64,000 bases of DNA from Ignavibacteriota bacterium (GTDB taxonomy: Bacteria > Bacteroidota > Ignavibacteria > Ignavibacteriales > Melioribacteraceae). Location: assembly GCA_016708125.1 (NCBI GenBank), contig JADJGF010000001.1, positions 3,370,001 through 3,434,000 on the forward strand, written 5' to 3'. The translations under genes and the position numbers were made by a program. Shown here in pieces: positions 1-9,692 of the stretch (its first letter is position 1; each line of letters opens with the position of its first letter). Under the pieces are notes generated by a model. The model was given only the letters and a program-made list of their open reading frames with translations, did not search any database and was not told the DNA's origin.

Positions 1-1
1 A

Positions 2-1003
2 GTTGATATAATTTGGGTTCAAAGGTTTGCAAGATGGTGTGAACCTTTAGATAAATATTTTTCTAAAAATGAAAAAGATAAACTTCTTGATCTCACAATG
101 CAATCATGCTATTACGAAAATGATTTGGTTGCTGTTCCGTTGGATATTTCACTTGCACTTATTTATTACCGTGAAGATATTTTAAAAAGTCTCCCAAACG
201 GAGATGAAATTTTGTCTTCCCTTGGAAATTTAACTTGGGAAAAATTTATTGAATTGGGGCAACAAATAAATTTACAAAATCCATTTTTCATTTTTCCCGC
301 TGCGGATTACGAAGGATTAATTTGTGTTTTTATGGAATTGCTCACAAGTATTGAACCTGAATATTTTGGAAAATATTCTTTTAATTTAAATACCGAAGCA
401 GCAAAAAAGGCACTTACACTTCTTGTTGATTTTGTTAATAAATTTAATTTATCGCCAAAGGAAGTTACCGAATTTACGGAAGTTCCTAGCTTTTCGTATT
501 ACTTAAAAAACGATGGATTATTTATAAGAGGCTGGCAGACATATAGAAAGGATTTTGAAGAATCGCCCATTGATCTGGATAAAGAAAAAAAATTAAAAAC
601 CATGCCGGTGCCAAGTTTTAGTGGCGGAAAAAAGACTTCAACATTTGGCGGATGGAATTTAATGATTCCAAAATTTTCGGAAAATAAATTAGAGACCGTA
701 AATTTCATTAAATTTTTATTAAGTGAAAGTTCGCAGGAAGTTATTTATGATCAAGCTGGATTTGCTCCGGTAATTAAAAAGTTTTACACGGATGAAAATT
801 ATTTGAAGAAATACCCCGAAATTATTGAGCTGAAAAAAATATATGATACCGGAATATTTAGACCAGCACTCCCGGAATACACAAAGTTTTCTAAAATAAT
901 GGCTCACTATTTTACTCTTGCGATTAAAAATAAAATATCGGTTGATCAAGCTTTAACAATGGCATCTCAAGAAATTCTATATGATAAAATGCTTGTTAAA
1001 TAA
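2..1003 (+). CDS. Extracellular solute-binding protein, family 1 (sugar ABC type), 5' truncated
   Basis: The frame is open from the first bases of the window, so the start lies upstream; the internal ATG at 98 is not the true start. The protein has the layout of periplasmic sugar-binding proteins of ABC importers: the segment AVPLDISLALIYYR, where a ligand-binding protein crosses between lobes, a central GGWNLMIPKFS stretch and a C-terminal helical part (FIKFLLSESSQE) typical of the family. No permease follows. Instead a sensor kinase starts 12 bases after the stop and an NtrC-type regulator follows, so this protein may be the periplasmic ligand receptor of that two-component system rather than a transport subunit. 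Family is fairly sure; ligand and sensory role are inference. Confidence 0.75.
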   Translation, partial: VDIIWVQRFARWCEPLDKYFSKNEKDKLLDLTMQSCYYENDLVAVPLDISLALIYYREDILKSLPNGDEILSSLGNLTWEKFIELGQQINLQNPFFIFPAADYEGLICVFMELLTSIEPEYFGKYSFNLNTEAAKKALTLLVDFVNKFNLSPKEVTEFTEVPSFSYYLKNDGLFIRGWQTYRKDFEESPIDLDKEKKLKTMPVPSFSGGKKTSTFGGWNLMIPKFSENKLETVNFIKFLLSESSQEVIYDQAGFAPVIKKFYTDENYLKKYPEIIELKKIYDTGIFRPALPEYTKFSKIMAHYFTLAIKNKISVDQALTMASQEILYDKMLVK

Positions 1004-1014
1004 GTGTTGCTTAA

Positions 1015-2495
1015 ATGTTAAAAAATAAACTTAAAAATAAATTTTCAAAGTATGGGTTTGAAATAAAGCATATCACGGTATTCTTTATTGTGCTTATTTT
1101 GTTTCAAATCATTTTAGCATTTGTTCAAAAATCATCTCTTAACCAATACCTAAACGAAACACAAAATTGGTATCAAAAACATTCTGCCGAAAGATTAGCT
1201 ATTATAACTTCTACAAGTATGGAACTTCTTTTTGAAAATCTTATTCAACAAAAATTTATTAACGATCTTGAAGAAAGAAAAATTATTTCATCTTTTAATG
1301 TAATTGTTAAACAGCAGTTATTACAAAAAGTGTAAATGATATTTTCTTAATACTCATAAAAGAAAATAAACTTTATATCATAGATTCCGGAATTGAACTT
1401 CATAATTTTCTTAAAAATAAATTAGAACCGTTTGAAGTCGGTCAGCAAAAATATGCCCAAGAAGTTGGATTATTTTTGCGACACAAGACATCAATGGAGA
1501 AAAATGAAATTATTTATAGCGAACTTCACAATAACGAAACTTTTAATATCCTTGTGCCATTTGTTCCCGATGGCGAATATTTAGGCGTAATGTTTATGAA
1601 GATTACACCGAATTTTAATTTTATTTCCAACGAAGTTGCTAAAAATTTTGATAATATTTCAATCATTTATTCTATATTAATTTTTATCGGACTTCTCGCA
1701 ATATTTTTGGTTTCATCTCAAGCAGTAAAGGAAAGAAATGAAGCTCGGCAAAAATTATTTGAAGAACACGAAGAGAATATTAAAAACCAAGTGAGAACTG
1801 AAAAAGAATCATTATTTACGAGAAGAATTTATCATACTCATCATAAGGCAGAAAAAATAATTGGATTTATTAAAGAAGATGTAAGAAGTGCAAATTCCGA
1901 AAATATCCATGAATTAAAGAAAAAAATTATTACGTATTCTAATTTTATATCACGAATAATATACGATATGAAATGGTACGATCAAGCAATAAATACAATT
2001 ATCAATCCAATGTTCCGAACCGATATAAATCATGCAATTCAATTTATTATTGATAATATTTTTCTAAGACTAAGCAGTAAAAATTATATGTTTGAATTTA
2101 AAGTAAATTTAGATGAAAAAATTCCTAAAGTACATGTAAATGAATTTATTGTTTGGGAAATTATTGAGCCGCTTATTCAAAATAGTATTGATCACGGAAA
2201 CAAAAAATTTATTAACATTATTGTATCAACAAATTATAATGTTGAGAAAAATATTACAACAATAATTATTGAAGATGATGGTGTTGGCGTTGAAAATGAA
2301 TTACTTCAAATTGGCGAACAAGGTATAAAAAATATTTTTCTTGAAAATAAAACTACAAAGAAAATGGAGAATATAAATTCGGGTTATGGCTGCTACATTG
2401 CTTATCAAATGGCTGTGCAAAGATGCGGCTGGGATTTAGATGTTGATAATAAAAAGGATGGCGGTTGTATTTTCACAATTAAAATTAAAAACTGA
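1015..2495 (+). pseudogene. Membrane sensor histidine kinase, interrupted by a 1-base frameshift
   Basis: Two adjacent frames together make one kinase of about 490 residues. The first part (1015-1335) has an N-terminal membrane helix (FFIVLILFQIILAF) and the start of a periplasmic domain. The second frame continues it without a gap if one A is restored to the AAAAA run at 1325-1329 (QQLLQK then SVNDIFLILIK). It holds the second membrane helix (SILIFIGLLAIFLV), a DHp-like helix with candidate phospho-histidines (RRIYHTHHKAEK) and a HATPase domain: N box EPLIQNSIDHG, G1 box EDDGVGV, G2-like SGYGCYIAYQMA. A TTG at 1476 could start the second half alone but has no clear ribosome site. Either a real lesion or an assembly error; all kinase motifs are otherwise intact. 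The regulator gene follows after 7 bases. Confidence 0.75.
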
Positions 2496-2502
2496 GGAAT
2501 GA

Positions 2503-3957
2503 ATGTCGGAAAAACCAAAGATAAATATTTTGTTAGTCGAGGATGAAGAATTTGATGTTAAACGGGTTAAAAATACTTTGCGTTATTATGAAAATAGATT
2601 GTTTGTTGATAAAGTGGTTTCTAACGGAAGAGCGGCAATTGAATTTATTAAAGAATTTCCGGATAGATTTGATGTTGTAATTCTTGATTATCAAATTTCC
2701 GGCGGATGGAAAGGTGAAGAATTAATTCAAAAAATTAAAGAATGCGATAGATTCATTCAAATAATTGTAATTACGAAAATGACGATTAACATTACCGATT
2801 ATAATTTTGCAAACAGCCTAATAAAATCGGGAGCATTTTGGTATTGCACAAAATTCCCTGGAAATATTGAAGATTATATTTATCAGCCAACGGATTTTAT
2901 TCTAAGCATTTTTAATGCATTCGAAAAGAAAAAATTAGAAAAACAAAAAAGTAAATCTGATACAAGATTAAATAAAAATATTGAATCTATGCTTGAGACA
3001 AAAAAAATTATTGGCGAATCAACGGCAATGATTGAGCTTAGAAGTCTGATAAAAAAATATGCAATGAGTGATGCAAATATTATGATCAGCGGAGACTCGG
3101 GAACCGGAAAGGAGTTAGTTGCGTGGAATATTCATCTTAACAGTAAAAGAAAACATGAAAATTTTGTTCCAATAAATTGCGGAAGTATTCCCGGAGAATT
3201 ATTAGAAAGCGAATTGTTCGGATATCAAAAAGGTTCATTCACCGGTGCTTCAGCCAATAAACAAGGGTTGTTTGAAATTGCCGATCACGGTACACTTTTT
3301 TTAGATGAAGTTGCCGAACTTCCACTTTCGGCACAAGTAAAATTGCTTCGCGTAATTCAAGAGGGTGAAATTGAAAAAATTGGAAGGACAAATAAAATTT
3401 CGGTAAATGTTAGAATTATTGCGGCAACGAATAAAGATATTATAAATTGTGTTAGTGAAGGAAAATTTAGAGAAGATTTGTATTATCGTCTTAATGTAAT
3501 TCCAATTGATGTTGTGCCTTTGAAATATAGGGGAAAAGATATCCTGGAATTATTTTATCACTTCCTCGAATATTTTACTGATGATCTGGAAATCCCAATG
3601 CCCAAGCTTGATCCGGAAGCAGAAGAAATTTTACTAAATTATAAATGGCCCGGAAATGTTAGGGAATTAAGAAATGTTGTTCAAAGATTGGTGTTAAATA
3701 CGCAAGGTATAATTACGGCAAAAGATATAAGCAATCCCATGATTTTAAGAAACCATAGAATTATTAAAGAGAATAAAAATTTAGACAGCATTAATTTTGA
3801 TAGAATTGTTCCTTTAAAAGAAATTGAAAAAGAATTTAGAGTAAAATATATTTCTTACGTAAAAAGTATTTCCAATTCTGATTCGAGTGCGGCAGATAAA
3901 TTAGGATTGGCTCCATCCAACTTTTATAGAATGTGTAAAGAACTAGGACTGAAATAA
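2503..3957 (+). CDS. Sigma-54-dependent NtrC-family response regulator
   Basis: Residues 1-125 form a receiver domain with acidic pocket E13/D14, phospho-acceptor D62 (VVILDYQ), T91 and K117. Residues 168-395 form the AAA+ domain: Walker A GDSGTGKE at 197-204, the sigma-54 contact loop as GSFTGA at 244-249 (Ser in place of the usual Ala), Walker B GTLFLDE at 263-269. The C-terminus is a Fis-type helix-turn-helix (SAADKLGLAPSNFYRMCKEL). The start is preceded by GAGGAATGA and lies 7 bases after the kinase stop, so the pair is co-transcribed. It should activate sigma-54 promoters in response to the upstream kinase and binding protein. I found no convincing -24/-12 promoter nearby, so the target is unknown. 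Confidence 0.93.
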   Translation: MSEKPKINILLVEDEEFDVKRVKNTLRYYENRLFVDKVVSNGRAAIEFIKEFPDRFDVVILDYQISGGWKGEELIQKIKECDRFIQIIVITKMTINITDYNFANSLIKSGAFWYCTKFPGNIEDYIYQPTDFILSIFNAFEKKKLEKQKSKSDTRLNKNIESMLETKKIIGESTAMIELRSLIKKYAMSDANIMISGDSGTGKELVAWNIHLNSKRKHENFVPINCGSIPGELLESELFGYQKGSFTGASANKQGLFEIADHGTLFLDEVAELPLSAQVKLLRVIQEGEIEKIGRTNKISVNVRIIAATNKDIINCVSEGKFREDLYYRLNVIPIDVVPLKYRGKDILELFYHFLEYFTDDLEIPMPKLDPEAEEILLNYKWPGNVRELRNVVQRLVLNTQGIITAKDISNPMILRNHRIIKENKNLDSINFDRIVPLKEIEKEFRVKYISYVKSISNSDSSAADKLGLAPSNFYRMCKELGLK

Positions 3958-4190
3958 AATTCAAATCATTTCATTAAATTTCTCTGAGTATTTATAAATT
4001 AGTATTTATGGTTCATTTTAAATTGTATTGATGACTATTTAAAATATTCATTAGTCGAAAAATCAAATTGTGAGTGAGATAAAATTTTATGTTTAGTTCT
4101 CGAGTTTAATTTTTTGTATAGATTAAAACATACTTTTTATAATTTTCGTGCCGACCAATATTTTTTAATAGAATTTTAAAGGATAAAAAT

Positions 4191-4796
4191 ATGAATAAAG
4201 ATTATTTTCAAAACAAATCTAAAAATTATGAAAATAATGCCGGTACAGTTGATAATGTTGGCAATATTGCAAATTCAATTATAGAAAATATTGTATTTGA
4301 TAAATCAATGCGTATAATGGATTTTGGTTCCGGTACCGGATTATTGTTGGAAAAAATTGCTCCTTTTGTGGAAAAAATTACAGCCGTGGATATCTCCAAA
4401 TCGATGAATAAGGAATTGGAATCGAAGAGAAATAAGCTACTGTGTAAACTTGAAATTGTTGAAATGGATTTATCCCAAACTAAATTAAACATTAAGTTTG
4501 ACGGAATTATTTCGTCAATGACAATGCATCATATAAAAGACATAAAATTAATGTTTAAAAATTTTTACGAAATGCTGAATGAAAATGGATTTTTAGCAAT
4601 TGCTGATTTGGATGTTGAAGACGGTACTTTTCACACAGAGGATACTGGGGTTTGTCATTTAGGTTTCGAAAGGAATGAATTTTTAAATTCAGCAAAGGAA
4701 GCCGGTTTTAAAAATCTTAATATTATTTCTGCAAGTATAGCCTACAAACCTCAAGGTCAATATCCAATATTTTTATTAACCGGAAATAAATTTTGA
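4191..4796 (+). CDS. Class I SAM-dependent methyltransferase
   Basis: A 201-residue protein with the SAM-binding Rossmann motif MDFGSGTGLLLEKIA (residues about 43-57), an acidic second motif (ITAVDISKSM) and the post-motif MTMHHIKD, as in the Methyltransf_11/25 group of small-molecule methyltransferases. A ribosome site (AAAGGA) sits 9 bases before the ATG. It stands alone, 233 bp after the sigma-54 regulator, with a small ORF behind it. Nothing in the sequence shows its substrate. The fold and cofactor are clear; the role is unknown. Confidence 0.85.
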   Translation: MNKDYFQNKSKNYENNAGTVDNVGNIANSIIENIVFDKSMRIMDFGSGTGLLLEKIAPFVEKITAVDISKSMNKELESKRNKLLCKLEIVEMDLSQTKLNIKFDGIISSMTMHHIKDIKLMFKNFYEMLNENGFLAIADLDVEDGTFHTEDTGVCHLGFERNEFLNSAKEAGFKNLNIISASIAYKPQGQYPIFLLTGNKF

Positions 4797-4837
4797 AGAT
4801 AAAATGCAATTTTATAAAAATTAACAAAGAGTGAGAA

Positions 4838-5029
4838 TTGAATATTTGCGGAAAAGTTAAGGAAATTATTAAAACAAATAATGTAAATGATTTTAAGAAT
4901 TTAATTGAATTTTTGAAATTTACAAATTGTAAAAAGGAAGCGGAAATAAGAGCATTATTTTTTTCTTGCGGAATGCATCCTGAAAAATATGATTTATTAA
5001 AAAACCAACTTTTTGTTGAAAATAGGTAA
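4838..5029 (+). CDS. Small hypothetical protein (63 residues)
   Basis: A short frame starting at TTG, after a purine-rich AAAGAGTGAG that could serve as a ribosome site, 41 bases behind the methyltransferase. It is mostly helical by composition (DFKNLIEFLKF, KKEAEIRALFF) with three cysteines, and resembles no family I recognise. Its compact, non-repetitive sequence and position behind a gene on the same strand argue for a real product; the weak start argues against. Treat as tentative. Confidence 0.35.
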   Translation: MNICGKVKEIIKTNNVNDFKNLIEFLKFTNCKKEAEIRALFFSCGMHPEKYDLLKNQLFVENR

Positions 5030-5117
5030 TTGGATAATTTCATCTTTTTTCTTTTCTAAAATCAAAAATTGCATAAAAATTAACTATTGCAAAAATTAAA
5101 ACTAAAATGTATTTTTT

Positions 5118-5134
5118 AAAACCGTTTCAATAGT
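5118..5134 (+). promoter_or_regulatory. LacI-type operator candidate upstream of the GH120-like gene
   Basis: The 17 bases AAACCGTTTCAATAGTT match the site at 11027-11043 (AAACCGGTTCAATAGTT) at 16 of 17 positions, and the core resembles the CG-centred palindromes of LacI-family operators. It lies 104 bases before the start codon at 5238. With two LacI genes 3-5 kb downstream, it is a plausible target of one of them. Confidence 0.5.
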
Positions 5135-5237
5135 TCAAAAAACGATTAAGAAGACTTATTAGTTAAATTTTATAAAACACTTATTGAGATAAATTTTCAT
5201 TATATAAAAAATACCTAATGAAATTTGAAGGTGAAAG

Positions 5238-7085
5238 ATGAAACTAAAAACCAATTTTTCCCAACTTATAAGTTTCTTATTGTTGTTATTAAGTTTCGCA
5301 ATACTTTACGCGCAGCCTTCCGGCGGACCATACGGGCCAGCGCAATTAAATTATGAACTTCCTAAAATTTCTGGGAAAATAATTTTTGTTTCTCCAAACG
5401 GAGATGAGAATAATTCCGGTGAAAATTTAGAAAATCCAACAACTCTAAAATCTGCAATTGATAAAATAAATTCCGGTGATGCAATTATTTTACGCGGCGG
5501 AATTTACAGAACCGGCAATTTAATTTTCAATCAAAAAATAATTATGCAGCCGTATAAAGATGAACATCCAATTTTAAAAGGAACATTTGTTGCAGAAAAT
5601 TGGGAAAATTTGGGAAACGGTTTGTGGGTAACTAAATGGGAATATTTATTTCCATCAAAACCGGATTCTTGGTGGCGAAGAAATCGCGAAGGAAAAATTA
5701 CAGCTCAGCATAAGTTTAATAATGATATGGTTTTCGTAGATGGATTATTTCTTCAATCTGCCGGCTGGGAAGGTGAGGTTGATGAAAATTCTTTTTTCAT
5801 AGATTATGAAGATAAAAATGTATATATCGGAATTGATCCGACAAATAAACTAATTGAAATTACAGCGTTTAATGTAGCTTTAATTCGTACAACAAAAAAT
5901 GTAAATGGAAAAATTTCTGATAAAAAAGGTCCGGAAATTCACGGAATAACTTTTACGCAATATGCTTACAGAGCAATAGAGATAGAAGGAACAGAGCCGG
6001 AAGGTTTAGCAAATCCCGCAGATTTTGGTAAAGATGTTGTTGGAACCACTTTTAAAAATTGTACTATTTCTTATTGCTCAAGAGTTGCTGCATATATTCG
6101 CGGAGATAATTTAATAATAAAAAATTGCATGATTTCAGATACAAGTACGGAAGGTTTATATGTCCTAAGTTCTTCTAATGTTCTGCTTGAGAAAAATATT
6201 TTCAGAAGAAATAATATTGAGCAAATTACCGGTTATTATCCGGCAGCTGTAAAAATATTTAATCAAACTTACCGCGTTACTTGCAATGATAATTTGGTGA
6301 TTGAGCATCCATTCTCAAATGGAATTTGGTATGATGTTGGAAATGTGGATGGAGTTTTTACAAATAATTGGATTCAAGATGTTGGTTTTGTAAATACCAA
6401 AGTTAATGAAAACCAAGTCTGGCCGAGTCAAAACGGATTCTTTTTTGAAATATCGCAAAGAGCAATTTGCACCGGAAATGTTTTTGTAAATTGTGATCAT
6501 GCGATTTTGGTCCTTAATAGTTCTGATGTAAAAATTTATCAAAACACATTTGTAAATAGTATGGCGGTTATGGGTAGAGATGCAAGGAGTGCACAAGGAG
6601 ATCATTTCGGCTGGCATCCAAGTACGGGACCGGATGTTGATGAAAGAATAAATCATGTTTTTGTAAATAATCTTTTAACTGCCGATGAAAATTTTCATCG
6701 CCCGCTTTTCTTAGCTTGGCAATCTGAAAAACTTTGCGGAAAATTAAGTGATTCACAACTTAAAGAATTTGATAATAATGTTTATGTTCGCAAAAATTCA
6801 GATGAAAAAAATCCAATTATTTGGTGGGGACCATCACAAAACGAAAAATGTTTTTCATCATATTCTAATTTGGAAAGTTTCAAAAAACAAAATCCTAATT
6901 TTGAAAAGAGTGGAATTGATTTAACAAATTATAATGGACCACTTTTTAAGAATTCTATTTTGGGAAATTATCAATTGATAGAAAAATTTCCATATGCAAA
7001 AAACGCTTCAGAGTTGCCAAAAGAAATAAGTAAGTATTTTAATCATAAAAATAATTTTGTCGGTGCGTTTGAACCGATTGAGTAG
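5238..7085 (+). CDS. Secreted right-handed parallel beta-helix enzyme, GH120 beta-xylosidase-like
   Basis: A 615-residue protein with an N-terminal signal peptide (ending near LYAQ, residue 26), a typical opening of extracellular beta-helix enzymes (IIFVSPNGDEN, then DAIILRGGIYR) and many beta-helix coils. The length and two local motifs fit GH120 xylosidases: SNGIWYDVGN with D366 and NGFFFEISQR with E404 sit where that family has its catalytic Asp and Glu, each in a similar context (W-x-D and F-x-E). That alignment is from memory, so the GH120 call is moderate; a polysaccharide lyase or other beta-helix hydrolase is the alternative. Ribosome site AAGGTGAAAG. An operator-like motif lies 104 bases upstream and an aldo/keto reductase follows after 35 bases. 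It has no T9SS tail, so it is probably periplasmic. Confidence 0.6.
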   Translation: MKLKTNFSQLISFLLLLLSFAILYAQPSGGPYGPAQLNYELPKISGKIIFVSPNGDENNSGENLENPTTLKSAIDKINSGDAIILRGGIYRTGNLIFNQKIIMQPYKDEHPILKGTFVAENWENLGNGLWVTKWEYLFPSKPDSWWRRNREGKITAQHKFNNDMVFVDGLFLQSAGWEGEVDENSFFIDYEDKNVYIGIDPTNKLIEITAFNVALIRTTKNVNGKISDKKGPEIHGITFTQYAYRAIEIEGTEPEGLANPADFGKDVVGTTFKNCTISYCSRVAAYIRGDNLIIKNCMISDTSTEGLYVLSSSNVLLEKNIFRRNNIEQITGYYPAAVKIFNQTYRVTCNDNLVIEHPFSNGIWYDVGNVDGVFTNNWIQDVGFVNTKVNENQVWPSQNGFFFEISQRAICTGNVFVNCDHAILVLNSSDVKIYQNTFVNSMAVMGRDARSAQGDHFGWHPSTGPDVDERINHVFVNNLLTADENFHRPLFLAWQSEKLCGKLSDSQLKEFDNNVYVRKNSDEKNPIIWWGPSQNEKCFSSYSNLESFKKQNPNFEKSGIDLTNYNGPLFKNSILGNYQLIEKFPYAKNASELPKEISKYFNHKNNFVGAFEPIE

Positions 7086-7120
7086 AAAATAAAAATTTTA
7101 GAATAATTTGAGAAAAATCA

Positions 7121-8107
7121 ATGAAATATAGAAAACTTGGAAGAACCGGCTGGGAAGTATCGGAAATAAGTTTTGGTGCTTGGGCAATCGGCGGTGATTG
7201 GGGAAATGTTGATGATAAAGAATCGCTGCAAACTTTACATTTTGCAGTTGAAAATGGAATTAATTTTTTTGATACTGCCGATGTGTACGGTTCCGGGAAA
7301 AGTGAGAAATTAATTTCTCAAATTAAAAAACAGTACAAAGATAAAATTATTGTTGCAACGAAAGCTGGAAGAAAATTAAATCCACATAATTCAGAAGGCT
7401 ATAACAACAAAAAAAATCTTCAAGATTTTATTGAGCAAAGTTTAAAAAATTTGGAAGTGGATTCTCTCGATTTGCTCCAACTTCATTGCCCGCCAACTGA
7501 TGTTTATTACATGCCGGAAGTTTTTGAATATTTAGATGATTTTGTTAAACAAGGTAAATTAAAATTTTACGGAGTAAGTGTAGAAAAAGTTGAGGAAGCA
7601 CTAAAAGCAATCGAATATCCTAATGTTCAAACTGTGCAAATAATTTTTAATATGTTTAGACAAAGACCTTCAGAATTATTTTTCGATCAGGCAAAAAAGA
7701 AAAATGTTGGAATCCTTGCACGCGTTCCTTTGGCTTCCGGATTATTAACCGGTAAAATAAATATGCAAACTGAATTTCTAAAAAATGATCATAGAAATTA
7801 TAATAGAAATGGCGAAGCTTTTGATAAAGGCGAAACCTTTTCCGGAGTAAATTTTGATTTAGCATTGCGAGCAGTTGAAGAAATAAAAGAAATTTGTCCG
7901 AATAATTTTTCACTTTCTCAATTTGCATTAAAATGGATTCTTGAATTTGATGCTGTTACTTGTGCAATTCCCGGCGGTAAAAATGTTGGTCAAGTTAGAG
8001 AAAATTTATTAACATCAGAGAAAGAAAATTTAGATGAAAGAACTTTAGATAAAATTAAATTTGTTTATGAAAAATTTATAAAACCGGAAGTTCATCAAAA
8101 ATGGTAA
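7121..8107 (+). CDS. Aldo/keto reductase
   Basis: A 328-residue (alpha/beta)8 NAD(P)H-dependent oxidoreductase. The catalytic tetrad is visible: D51 and Y56 in FFDTADVYGSG, K81 in VATKAG, H122 in LLQLHC. The C-terminal cofactor-binding part (AIPGGKNVGQVRENL) is also typical. It is cytoplasmic, without a signal peptide, and follows the beta-helix enzyme by 35 bases, so the two probably share a transcript. Such enzymes in sugar loci reduce or oxidise aldoses or act on keto-sugars; the substrate cannot be read here. Confidence 0.9.
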   Translation: MKYRKLGRTGWEVSEISFGAWAIGGDWGNVDDKESLQTLHFAVENGINFFDTADVYGSGKSEKLISQIKKQYKDKIIVATKAGRKLNPHNSEGYNNKKNLQDFIEQSLKNLEVDSLDLLQLHCPPTDVYYMPEVFEYLDDFVKQGKLKFYGVSVEKVEEALKAIEYPNVQTVQIIFNMFRQRPSELFFDQAKKKNVGILARVPLASGLLTGKINMQTEFLKNDHRNYNRNGEAFDKGETFSGVNFDLALRAVEEIKEICPNNFSLSQFALKWILEFDAVTCAIPGGKNVGQVRENLLTSEKENLDERTLDKIKFVYEKFIKPEVHQKW

Positions 8108-8199
8108 AATATTTACTTTGAAATAAAGATTCATAATCATAAGGTTTTAGTTTATAAACTTTTGAGGAATAGACTTAAAATTGTTATTTTTAGATTATT

Positions 8200-8215
8200 A
8201 AATCGGTTCAATTTG
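8200..8215 (+). promoter_or_regulatory. LacI-type operator candidate upstream of the frameshifted LacI gene
   Basis: AAATCGGTTCAATTTG shares the core (AAAyCGkTTCAAT) with the sites at 5118 and 11027. It is 41 bases before the LacI start at 8256, a position suited to autoregulation. The right flank diverges from the other two sites, so this is the weakest of the three. Confidence 0.4.
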
Positions 8216-8255
8216 AAAAATTTTATATAGATAGACTAAATGTTATCAGGAGAAT

Positions 8256-9286
8256 TTGATGAAAAAAATTACAATTGTTGATGTTGCTCAACGTGCGGGA
8301 GTTTCCAAAGGCACAGTTTCGGCAGTAATTAATGGTAAAAATTCCGTAAAACCATCAACAAGAGACGAAATTTTGGCAGTAATGAAAGAACTAAATTTCA
8401 GACCCAAAGGAATTGCACGTAAGTTAAAAAATGGAGAAGTTGATAACACAATTGGACTAATTATAAAAGATTTAGGTTATCCGTTTTATACATCTATTGC
8501 TGCCGGAGTAAAAGAATACGCAAATAGTAAAGGATATTCCGTAATAATTACAAGTTCGGAAAATAATCACGAAAGTGAAATTAGATTTTCTCACATTTTT
8601 CTACCAAAGATATAAAAGGGACAATAATTGCACCGGTTGTGGAAGGAACATCCGAAATTGAACATCTTTTTAAGCTGAAAATGGTGAATTATCCATTTGT
8701 ACTTTTAGAAGATGTTAGAGGAATTCAAGCCAATGTAGTTGCAATAGATAATTTGAAAGCAATTAAAAAAGCAGTAAAGTATTTAATAGATGGCGGACAC
8801 TCAAAAATTGTACATTTTGCCGGACCACACAAATCTTCACATACACAAGAAAGAATTCAAGGATTTCGCCATGCGTTTAGTGAAAGCACACTTGTTTTTC
8901 ATAAAGATATGATTGTTGATATTGGTTCCGGTTATGATGAAAGTTTTACAAAAACGATAGCATATTTTAAAGATAAAAAAAAGGAAGATTACCCAACTGC
9001 AATTGTATGCTTCAATGATCAGCAAGCGCTTGGAGTTATGATTGCATTGAAAGAATTAAAAATAAAAATTCCGGAAGATATTTCAGTTATTGGGAATGAT
9101 GATATTTTTTATTCACAAATTTATCCGGTTCCGTTAACAACAATCAGAGCTCCATTACAAGAAATAGGAAGAAAGGCTGCAGAAATTCTAATTACTAATA
9201 TTGAATCATCACAAATAATGCCTATTGAAAGAGTGGTAATGAATACAGAATTTATTATTAGAAATTCTACAAAACTGCTAAAATAG
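8256..9286 (+). pseudogene. LacI-family transcriptional regulator, frameshifted
   Basis: N-terminal DNA-binding part with the LacI helix-turn-helix (TIVDVAQRAGVSKGTVSAVIN) and hinge (NFRPKGIARKL), then the start of the periplasmic-binding-like domain; it stops at 8615. The next frame, readable from before 8639, continues the domain exactly (KDIKGTIIAPVVEG) to 9286. Comparison with the intact paralogue at 9693 shows that one T is missing from the run at 8596-8600; restored, the protein has 343 residues against 341 in the paralogue, with no other indel at the break. An assembly error or a recent inactivation. Preceded by ribosome site CAGGAGAA. If functional it would bind the nearby operator-like motifs and respond to a xylan-derived sugar (inference). 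Confidence 0.8.
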
Positions 9287-9692
9287 CTTTTTTGTATTCC
9301 TTCAAAAATATAATTACATAGATGCCTATTTCTGAATAGTCTAATAATTTGAAAAAATATGTTATAAATATTTTTTCATTTCAGACCAACCTAATTATAA
9401 TTTCAATACAAACCGAATATTTTATTTTTCAATCAACTTCTATTTATTGAAATGTTATGAAAATTCTATCTCTAATTTAATTTTGTGAAAGATAGTTTGC
9501 GATTTATTATCTCAATTAGAATAAATTTATTGAGTAATATGTAAATTAGTTGACAAAAAAATATTTATATGATAAATAATTTTCAAAACATATTTTTCTT
9601 CATAACATTATTTTTTTCTTGGAAAGAAAATTTAAATATTTTCTAATTAATGTTTGGGTTCAGTTTAAACTAGATTAAAAATTGGAAACTCT
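9287..9692 (+). promoter_or_regulatory. 406-bp intergenic region with a promoter candidate
   Basis: Very AT-rich, with no reading frame of note. TTGACA at 9550-9555 followed after 17 bases by TAAATA at 9573-9578 is a possible sigma-70-type promoter for the second LacI gene, with a long leader of over 100 bases. Near 9655 GGGTTCAGTTTAAAC weakly resembles half of the operator motif seen at 11027. I see nothing else. Confidence 0.3.

Noticed and set aside
9655..9675. GGTTCAGTTTAAAC near the second LacI gene as a fourth operator
   Set aside because: Only part of one half-site matches and the central CG is missing.
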